Of a DNA stretch of 10,636 nt, positions 4,637 to 10,636 are shown in pieces (positions within the stretch are counted from its first letter, which is position 1; every line of letters begins with the position of its first letter). The stretch lies in contig JAZNWZ010000075.1 in NCBI GenBank assembly GCA_045593645.1, positions 1 through 10,636 of the forward strand, in the 5' to 3' direction. Under the pieces are notes generated by a model. That model was not told the DNA's origin. It ran no database searches and saw only the letters and a program-made list of their open reading frames with translations. The position numbers and the translations under genes were made by a program. Origin of the DNA: Fimenecus sp045593645 (GTDB taxonomy: Bacteria; Bacillota; Clostridia; Oscillospirales; Acutalibacteraceae).

Positions 4637-7375
4637 ATGACTCCTGAACAAAAAGCACGGGAAATAATTGATAAAAAGTTACTTCAGTCAGGTTGGGTAC
4701 TTCAAGATGTAAAATCTTTAAATCCAATGGCTGCACTTGGTGTTGCTGTATGTGAGTTTCCTACCAGTACAGGTCCTGTTGATTATGCTCTTTTTATTGA
4801 CGGAATTCCAGTTGGTATTGTTGAGGCTAAAAAAACTGATGTAGCTGAAAACATCACCACGATTGAAGCTCAATCCGCTCGTTATGCCAACAGTACTTTT
4901 AAATGGGTGAAGTGTGACTATCGTATCCGCTTTGTTTACGAAGCAACTGATAAATTAACACGCTTTACTGATTATGACGACATCAAATATCGTTCAAGAA
5001 CAGTTTTTTCATTTCATCGTCCTGAAACACTTGCCACACTATTAAATCGTTCAAATACTATTCGCAACAACTTAAAGAATTTCCCTGAATTTGATGCTAC
5101 TGGTTTCCGTAGTTGTCAAATTAAGGCTATTGAAAATTTAGATAAATCATTTGCTGATAACCGTCCTAAAGCACTCGTTCAAATGGCGACAGGTGCAGGT
5201 AAAACATTTACTGCAATAACAGCCGCTTACCGTTTACTTAAATACGGTAAAATGAATAGAATTCTCTTTTTAGTTGACACAAAGGGCCTTGGTGAACAGG
5301 CAGAACGAGAGTTCCTCGCTTACACACCAAACGATGACCCACGTTCTTTTTCACAGATTTATGGTGTTAGCAGACTTAAATCCTCATTTATTCCGGGCGA
5401 CGTTCAAATCTGTATTAGCACTATTCAAAGAATGTATTCTATTCTTAAAGGTGAAGATTTGGACGAATCAACCGAAGAATCTTCATTCAACGAGTTTGTA
5501 ACTGCTGAATCAAAAGCACCTAAAGAAGTTGTGTATAACGAAAAATATCCACCTGAATTTTTTGATTGTATTATAGTAGACGAGTGTCATCGTTCAATTT
5601 ACAATGTGTGGAATCAGGTGTTAGAGTATTTTGACTCATTCATAATCGGTTTAACTGCAACACCGGACAAGCGTACTTTTGCTTTCTTTAATGAAAACAT
5701 TGTCAGTGAGTATTCACGTGAACAGGCAATTGTTGACGGAGTTAATGTTGGTGAAGATGTTTTCCTCATTGAAACAAATGTAGGTAAAAACGGTGCTCAC
5801 ATTATGAAACAGATGATTGAAGTCCGTAGCCGTTTATCTCGTGAAAAAAGATGGAAACAGCTTGATGAAGATGCTGATTACAAACCTACTCAACTTGACA
5901 GAGATGTTGTAAACCCAAGTCAAATCCGTACAGTTATCCGTACATTCAAGGATAATGTGTTTACAACACTCTTTCCTCGCCGTAAAGAAGTTCCTAAAAC
6001 ACTTATTTTTGCTAAAACAGATAGCCACGCTGATGATATTATTCAAATCGTGCGTGAAGAATTTGGTGAAGGTAACGAATTCTGTAAGAAGATTACATAT
6101 TCGGCTGAAAATCCTGAAAGTGTATTGAGTTCTTTCCGTAATGATTATTATCCTCGTATCGCTGTAACAGTTGATATGATTGCAACCGGCACTGATGTAA
6201 AACCAATTGAGTGTCTTATTTTCATGCGTGATGTTCGTAGTAAAAACTACTTTGAGCAGATGAAAGGTCGCGGAACAAGAACATTAAATAAAGATGATTT
6301 GCAAAAAGTCTCTCCTTCTGCAACAGACAATAAAGACCATTTCGTTATCATTGATGCAGTTGGTGTTACAAAATCAAAAAAATCCGACACTCGCACTCTT
6401 GAACGCAAACCTTCTGTAAGCATGAAAGAGTTGATGATGAATGTTGCGCTGGGTGCTAGGGATGAAGATACACTTACCTCTCTTGCAAACCGTGTAATAA
6501 GATTAAATAGTCAGATGTCATCAAGTGAGAAGAAATCATTTGAAGACAATGCAGGCGTATCCGCTAACAGAGTTGCAGAAAAATTACTTGATACTTTTGA
6601 TGAAGATATTATTTTACAAAGAGCACAATCAGAATTTTCAGTTGATGTGCCTACTGAAGAACAGATTGCAAAAGCAAAGAAGATTTTAGCAACAGAAGCT
6701 GTTGCACCATTCCTGAAACCTGAAGTGCGTGATTATATTGAAAATGTTCGTCGCAGTCACGAGCAAATTATTGACAATGTGAATCTTGACGAAGTTGTGT
6801 TTGTAGGATTTGATTCACAGCAAGAAGCAAATGCAGACAGAATTATTAAAACTTTCCGTGAATTTATTGACGAGAATCGTGACGAAATTATTGCTTTGCG
6901 AATCATTTATAATCAACAATATAAAGACCGTCCTATTGCAATAGAACAGTTAAAATCATTATATGAAAAGTTAAAATTTAAAGGTGTAACTATGGAACGC
7001 CTATGGGATTGCTATGCAATAAAGAAACCTGACCGTGTTAAAGGTGGCACCTTGGGTAAGATAGCAGACCTTATTTCAATCATTCGTTTTGAAATGGGAT
7101 ACTCTGACAATCTTACTCCATTTGCAGATAAGGTGAATTTCAACTTTATGCAATGGACACTTCGTCGTAATGCAGGTGCAGTACATTTTACTGAAGAACA
7201 AATGGAATGGCTGCGTCTTATTAAAGACCATATTGCAACATCACTCAGTATTATGCCTGAAGATTTAGATTTAAGTCCGTTCGACCGAAAAGGTGGACTT
7301 GGCAGATTCTATGATGTTTTCGGTGATAAATACGAAGAAATATTAAAAGAAATGAACATTGAATTGGTGGCATAA
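4637..7375 (+). CDS. hsdR: Type I restriction enzyme HsdR (translocase/nuclease subunit, EcoEI-like)
   Basis: The protein has 912 residues, a usual length for the EcoEI/EcoAI group. The N-terminal nuclease domain shows VDYALF and IVEAKKTD (D49, E63, K65), the PD-(D/E)XK catalytic set. The superfamily 2 motor follows: Walker A ATGAGKT (184-190), FLVDTKGLGEQ motif Ia (211-221), DECH box (315-318), LTATP motif III (339-343), motif V TVDMIATGTDVKP (511-523) and motif VI QMKGRGTRTL (541-550). The C-terminal 350 residues are the helical domain that docks on the methylase core. By family knowledge the enzyme pulls DNA through the complex using ATP and cuts far from the unmethylated site, acting with HsdM and HsdS in the cytoplasm. 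GAGGTG is placed five to six bases before the ATG. No motif is broken, so it should be active if a methylase partner exists. Confidence 0.97.
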   Translation: MTPEQKAREIIDKKLLQSGWVLQDVKSLNPMAALGVAVCEFPTSTGPVDYALFIDGIPVGIVEAKKTDVAENITTIEAQSARYANSTFKWVKCDYRIRFVYEATDKLTRFTDYDDIKYRSRTVFSFHRPETLATLLNRSNTIRNNLKNFPEFDATGFRSCQIKAIENLDKSFADNRPKALVQMATGAGKTFTAITAAYRLLKYGKMNRILFLVDTKGLGEQAEREFLAYTPNDDPRSFSQIYGVSRLKSSFIPGDVQICISTIQRMYSILKGEDLDESTEESSFNEFVTAESKAPKEVVYNEKYPPEFFDCIIVDECHRSIYNVWNQVLEYFDSFIIGLTATPDKRTFAFFNENIVSEYSREQAIVDGVNVGEDVFLIETNVGKNGAHIMKQMIEVRSRLSREKRWKQLDEDADYKPTQLDRDVVNPSQIRTVIRTFKDNVFTTLFPRRKEVPKTLIFAKTDSHADDIIQIVREEFGEGNEFCKKITYSAENPESVLSSFRNDYYPRIAVTVDMIATGTDVKPIECLIFMRDVRSKNYFEQMKGRGTRTLNKDDLQKVSPSATDNKDHFVIIDAVGVTKSKKSDTRTLERKPSVSMKELMMNVALGARDEDTLTSLANRVIRLNSQMSSSEKKSFEDNAGVSANRVAEKLLDTFDEDIILQRAQSEFSVDVPTEEQIAKAKKILATEAVAPFLKPEVRDYIENVRRSHEQIIDNVNLDEVVFVGFDSQQEANADRIIKTFREFIDENRDEIIALRIIYNQQYKDRPIAIEQLKSLYEKLKFKGVTMERLWDCYAIKKPDRVKGGTLGKIADLISIIRFEMGYSDNLTPFADKVNFNFMQWTLRRNAGAVHFTEEQMEWLRLIKDHIATSLSIMPEDLDLSPFDRKGGLGRFYDVFGDKYEEILKEMNIELVA

Positions 7376-7376
7376 A

Positions 7377-8534
7377 ATGTTTTATTATCGATATCGTTCA
7401 GGTAGTGAATTATCAATTAAAGAACTTATATATGATGAATTATATTTTGCGTCTCGTGAAGAGTGTAACGACCCATATGAAGGAAAAATTTTTGCAATAT
7501 TAAATAATAATGAAGAATACTGGAACAACTTAATACGATTAGCCTTAAAGTTTTATGATGCAGATGCAGTTAATTATTTAATTGAAAGAATTATAAAATT
7601 TTATGTTTCAAAATCGCCCATGTATCTTGATGAACTATTAAGAACACCTGCAAATGAAATCGTTAATCTAGGAAATGGCGGAATAGAAAGAACCATACTC
7701 AAAAACATGCATAACAGTATTAGACAATATGTTTCGCTTTACATCCCTGCAGAACAATATTTTGCTTCTTTTTCAAAAAGAAAGGATAATTACTTATTAT
7801 GGTCTCATTACGCTAATAATCATAATGGTTTTTGTCTTATTTTTAGACCAATAAATAATGTCATTCAGCAAAATCCAAACTGGGTGAAAAAACATTTAGC
7901 ACTTGTTTCTACACAAGGAACAACATATATGAATTTAGCAATAGAAGATTCGTTTCAAATTAAAGATGTTGAGTATGTAGCTTCACCAAAGTGCTTGGAT
8001 GCTTTTATGTGTTTTCCTGCAAGTGTTGTTGGAGATAAATATGGTCCTTCAGAAATAGAAGATTTTCAAAAAGAGTATAGTAAGATATATTTCAAAAAAC
8101 ACAAAGTTTGGGATTATGAAGAAGAAGCTCGAATTGTTTTATCAAATGGATATCCATGGATGACAGGTGAAACAATGACATTTACACCACAACAAAGACT
8201 TTTCCACTATGACGCGACACAATTGGTTGGTATAGTCCTTGGTACAAAAATGTCACAAACACAACACAATCGTATTAAAGAAATCGTTGCTGAAAAAGTT
8301 GAAAGATGGTACCTACCAACAACGGGTAAAAGAATCATTTCGAATTTTGTTTTATTTGAAGAAACCTTATCTGAAACTAATCGTGAAGTTATTATAGAAC
8401 CAAAGGAAATTTATACCGGAACTTCAGTTGTTACCAAAAAACAACCTAATTTCACTCAACTGTACGACGAATGGCAAAAGGGTTATGCAATCGAGTTCAA
8501 TGATGGTTCCTCAAAAAAGATAATAGTCGAATAG
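7377..8534 (+). CDS. DUF2971 domain protein within the type I restriction operon
   Basis: The protein has 385 residues. The ATG at 7377-7379, one base after the hsdR stop with GGTGG upstream, is preferred over a TTG at 7359 inside hsdR. DUF2971 features are clear: YRYRSG near the N-terminus, ELYFASREECNDPYEG (21-36), then SFSKRKDNYLLWSHYANNHNG (131-151) leading into FCLIF, WDYEEEARIVL (246-256) and LVGIVLGT (283-290). The family is widespread in bacteria and found repeatedly in accessory and defence regions; its biochemical activity is not known to me. The W-S-H-Y-A and Y-E-x-E-x-R blocks are candidates for a catalytic or ligand site. No membrane segment is seen. Its tight coupling to hsdR suggests co-expression with the restriction subunit. 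It stands where an hsdM gene would often be, but has no methylase motif (no NPPY/NPPF). Confidence 0.88.
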   Translation: MFYYRYRSGSELSIKELIYDELYFASREECNDPYEGKIFAILNNNEEYWNNLIRLALKFYDADAVNYLIERIIKFYVSKSPMYLDELLRTPANEIVNLGNGGIERTILKNMHNSIRQYVSLYIPAEQYFASFSKRKDNYLLWSHYANNHNGFCLIFRPINNVIQQNPNWVKKHLALVSTQGTTYMNLAIEDSFQIKDVEYVASPKCLDAFMCFPASVVGDKYGPSEIEDFQKEYSKIYFKKHKVWDYEEEARIVLSNGYPWMTGETMTFTPQQRLFHYDATQLVGIVLGTKMSQTQHNRIKEIVAEKVERWYLPTTGKRIISNFVLFEETLSETNREVIIEPKEIYTGTSVVTKKQPNFTQLYDEWQKGYAIEFNDGSSKKIIVE

Positions 8535-8547
8535 GAGAAATAAGACT

Positions 8548-8895
8548 ATGAGTTTATATGATGCATTTAAGGATGCAATAAGTGTGGCGCAAAAGGCGGA
8601 TAATGTTGAATTATATCGTCAATTGCTTGATTTAAGCGCACAAGCATTAGATTTGCAGGCAGAAATTGCACGTTTGACCGAAGAAAACAAAAAATTAAAA
8701 GAAGAACTCACAATAAAAAGTAATGTCGTTCGCCACAAAGGTGCTTATATTACCTTGGAAAACGATGAAAAAGAAATACCTTACTGTGCTATTTGCTATG
8801 GCAAACACGGACAATTCTTGCAGTTATTAGACTATGATGAAACCCATTATTTTTGCTATAATTGCAAAAAGTATATTGATAAGGAAATTGATTGA
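8548..8895 (+). CDS. Small coiled-coil/zinc-ribbon protein in the type I operon
   Basis: The protein has 115 residues and starts at ATG 8548 with AGGAG ten bases upstream, 13 nt after the DUF2971 stop. Residues 1-28 form an amphipathic helix (YDAFKDAISVAQKADN). Residues 30-57 are a leucine- and glutamate-rich coiled coil (LSAQALDLQAEIARLTEEN). The C-terminal half holds two Cys pairs, C80-x2-C83 and C103-x2-C106, 19 residues apart, the layout of a treble-clef or zinc-ribbon knuckle. I recall similar small helix-coil-zinc proteins scattered through clostridial and other genomes as hypothetical genes, without a known function. Dimerisation through the coil and nucleic-acid or protein binding through the ribbon is an inference. 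The position between the restriction and specificity subunits points to an adaptor or regulator of the complex, but a passenger gene is possible. Confidence 0.85.
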   Translation: MSLYDAFKDAISVAQKADNVELYRQLLDLSAQALDLQAEIARLTEENKKLKEELTIKSNVVRHKGAYITLENDEKEIPYCAICYGKHGQFLQLLDYDETHYFCYNCKKYIDKEID

Positions 8896-8940
8896 ATTAT
8901 CTTTGTAGCAAGAAAATTATTTGAGAGAGGCTATTATATA

Positions 8941-10173
8941 ATGAACAAGAATTGGAGATATGTTCCATTTTGTGATGCAGTAGAAATATGCGATACTCTG
9001 CGAAAACCAATAAACAGTAAAGAACGAGCTGCTCGCATTACCAGTAAAACACAAGCGGAGCTTTATCCTTATTATGGTGCAACAGGACAGGTTGGTTATA
9101 TAGACGGATATCTTACTGATGGTGAGTATGTTCTTTTAGGCGAAGATGGTGCGCCTTTCCTTGATATGTATGCAAAAAAAGCTTATATAATTTCAGGTAA
9201 GTCCTGGGTGAATAATCATGCCCATGTTTTGCGATCTAAAAGTAATAACAAATTTCTTTGCTACTATTTAAATTATTTTAACTATAAAGGTTATGTTTCG
9301 GGTACGACAAGATTGAAATTAACTCAGGCACAGATGAAAAGGATAATGGTGCCTGTTCCAAGTGAAGATGAACAAGAATGCGTTGTTGCCAAAATTGAAG
9401 AACTGTTTTCTAATCTTGATAACAATATTGAAATGCTTACAAACACCAAGCAACAACTTGCAGTATATCGTCAAGCTGTGCTTAAGACAGCATTTGAGGG
9501 ATGTTTCACTCCCCATTCTCCATATGATTTGGAGTTAAACTGGTGTTCTGAAGAGGAAATAAAAAAGTTGCCTATTATTCCAAAAGAATGGCGATATATT
9601 GCACTTTCTCAACTAGGCGATTTAGGTCGTGGAAAATCAAAACACAGACCTCGTAATGACCCAAAATTATTCAAAAATGGGAAATATCCATTCTTACAAA
9701 CTAGTGAAGTAAAGGCAGCAAAACAAAACATTACAGAATATTCAAAGATGTATGGTGAATTTGGTTTGCAACAAAGCAAATTATGGCCAAAAGGAACATT
9801 GTGTATTACTATAGCTGCAAACATTGCTGAAACAGCATTTTTAGGTATAGATGCATGTTTCCCTGATAGTGTGGTTGGCTTTACACCAAATCAATATGTT
9901 CTCCCAGAATATATTAAACATTTTATTGATTCACAAAAATTGCGTTTGTGGGCATTTGCTCCTGCAACAGCTCAAAAGAACATTAATTTAACCACATTAG
10001 AAAACTTAATTGTTCCATACTGTTCAATTGACGAACAAAGAGAGGTTGTTGCACAAATTGATGCGCGAATGACCATATATGATAATATTGAAAAAACAAT
10101 TGATAGCGTGTTGCAACAAGCTGAAGCCTTACGCCAAAGCATCTTAAAAAAAGCATTTAAAGGAGAATTGTAA
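8941..10173 (+). CDS. hsdS: Type I restriction enzyme specificity subunit HsdS
   Basis: The protein has 410 residues with the classic two-half layout. The first target-recognition domain (about 1-140) contains YYGATGQVGYIDGYL (44-58) and YVLLGEDGAPF (63-73). The central conserved repeat runs SEDEQECVVAKIEELF to LKTAFEG (141-187). The second recognition domain (about 215-361) has GRGKSKHRPRND (229-240) and FPDSVVGF (307-314). The C-terminal conserved repeat runs SIDEQREVVAQID to LRQSILKKAFKGEL (362-410). Each recognition domain reads one half of a bipartite DNA target, and the conserved helices space them and bind HsdM. The two domains differ, so the target should be asymmetric; its sequence cannot be predicted here. 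GAGAGG precedes the ATG by ten bases, and 45 nt separate the gene from the zinc-ribbon gene. Both halves are intact. Confidence 0.96.
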   Translation: MNKNWRYVPFCDAVEICDTLRKPINSKERAARITSKTQAELYPYYGATGQVGYIDGYLTDGEYVLLGEDGAPFLDMYAKKAYIISGKSWVNNHAHVLRSKSNNKFLCYYLNYFNYKGYVSGTTRLKLTQAQMKRIMVPVPSEDEQECVVAKIEELFSNLDNNIEMLTNTKQQLAVYRQAVLKTAFEGCFTPHSPYDLELNWCSEEEIKKLPIIPKEWRYIALSQLGDLGRGKSKHRPRNDPKLFKNGKYPFLQTSEVKAAKQNITEYSKMYGEFGLQQSKLWPKGTLCITIAANIAETAFLGIDACFPDSVVGFTPNQYVLPEYIKHFIDSQKLRLWAFAPATAQKNINLTTLENLIVPYCSIDEQREVVAQIDARMTIYDNIEKTIDSVLQQAEALRQSILKKAFKGEL

Positions 10174-10177
10174 AATA

Positions 10178-10636
10178 ATGACAATATCTGGAAGAATAAA
10201 AAAGAAAAAAGCAATAACTATTACTCCAGAACGTTTGAAATCGCTTTGTGAAATTATTTTAAAGCATTGCGAGAGGCTTGAATTTTCAGGCGAAACATAT
10301 TCAAAAACAACTATTACATTTGATAATCTTGACGAGCTTTTAAGTTATGACAATTTTAAGCCACGAAGATTAACTGAATTAGAAATTACAGGATACATAA
10401 ATCATTCTCGTAAAATCTCAGTAGAAATCGGAGATTTGAATTTTTCTCCTGTAACAAATTATGGTAGCACCATCAGATGCAGTTATAATTTTTCTACCGT
10501 AGATGAAGAAACAATATTTAAAAATGAATTAAGCACATGGTTTGAAAAGACAAAAAGCAGTTATTGGTTATTAGGTAAATTCAGTTTTAACGGTGCCTTC
10601 TTTTTGCCTTCTGCAATAATAACATTTTTTCGCTTA
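10178..10636 (+). CDS. Unknown protein, 3'-truncated by window edge; possible membrane segment at the cut
   Basis: An ATG at 10178-10180 opens a frame that stays open to the window end (153 codons); AGGAG at 10161-10165 lies 12 bases upstream, inside the end of hsdS. I do not recognise the family. The protein begins with a basic segment (GRIKKKKAITITPERL) and a helix (LKSLCEIILKHCERLEF). A region of strand-like blocks follows (TTITFDNLDELL, RLTELEITGYI, KISVEIGDLNF), then an aromatic helix (WFEKTKSSYWLL). The visible end (FFLPSAIITFFRL) is hydrophobic and could begin a membrane helix, which would give a cytosolic domain followed by a membrane anchor. It has no methylase motif, so it is not hsdM so far as visible. 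It starts 4 nt after the hsdS stop and is clearly part of the restriction operon. Confidence 0.75.
   Translation, partial: MTISGRIKKKKAITITPERLKSLCEIILKHCERLEFSGETYSKTTITFDNLDELLSYDNFKPRRLTELEITGYINHSRKISVEIGDLNFSPVTNYGSTIRCSYNFSTVDEETIFKNELSTWFEKTKSSYWLLGKFSFNGAFFLPSAIITFFRL

Noticed and set aside
3344..4639. The same 17 bases (AATGAGGTGAAAAAATG) precede and include the start codons of the 183-aa gene and of hsdR
   Set aside because: The shared stretch is only a ribosome binding site, a poly-A spacer and ATG; no similarity continues on either side, so it is probably convergence.
9482..10173. Internal repeat in hsdS (end of the central and C-terminal conserved regions)
   Set aside because: This is the normal two-half structure of HsdS, not an inverted-repeat shuffling cassette; no second partial hsdS or recombinase gene is in the window.
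1..10636. CRISPR array, tRNA, rRNA or insertion sequence
   Set aside because: No regularly spaced repeats, no cloverleaf with a CCA-type end, and no transposase or integrase frame was seen on either strand.

Overview
The window is AT-rich, and its genes are preceded by strong AGGAGG-like ribosome binding sites. Its protein families include a clostridial-type peptide deformylase variant, YaiI/YqxD and a DUF6809-like small protein. This points to a low-GC Firmicute of the class Clostridia, probably a gut Lachnospiraceae/Oscillospiraceae-type bacterium. That placement is inferred from sequence style and protein families; no marker gene is present.

Layout. (1) 2-421, + strand: the 3' part of a GNAT acetyltransferase, then an intrinsic terminator. 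(2) 481-2675, - strand: a DUF6809-like small gene (520-807), then a two-gene operon (2622 down to 954) encoding a predicted PD-(D/E)XK nuclease and a large coiled-coil protein with a C-terminal SH3/KOW-like barrel. Two related hairpins (481-521 and 902-949) lie just past the stop codons of the small gene and of the operon. (3) 2713-4414, - strand: an operon of peptide deformylase-like protein, YaiI/YqxD protein and an unknown 183-aa protein, with a consensus promoter at its head and a hairpin at its end. (4) 4237-4636: a divergent regulatory region holding both promoters, two inverted repeats and the relic of a small reading frame. (5) 4637-10636, + strand: a type I restriction locus with hsdR, a DUF2971 gene, a coiled-coil/zinc-ribbon gene, hsdS, and the start of an unknown gene cut by the window edge.

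How the genes fit together. HsdR (ATP-dependent translocase and nuclease) and HsdS (two target-recognition domains) are two of the three type I subunits. No methyltransferase (hsdM) is visible, although the locus is tightly packed: 1, 13, 45 and 4 nt separate its genes. Two accessory genes therefore sit where hsdM would normally be, and hsdM must be downstream of the window, elsewhere, or missing. The predicted nuclease pair on the opposite strand adds to the impression of a defence or accessory island.

The points most worth a second look are: the hsdR-DUF2971-zinc ribbon-hsdS arrangement; the nuclease/coiled-coil pair; an inverted repeat that would bury the DUF6809 gene's ribosome binding site in read-through transcripts only; a deformylase lacking the motif-I glutamine; and a YaiI protein whose last residues copy the C-terminus of the neighbouring deformylase.
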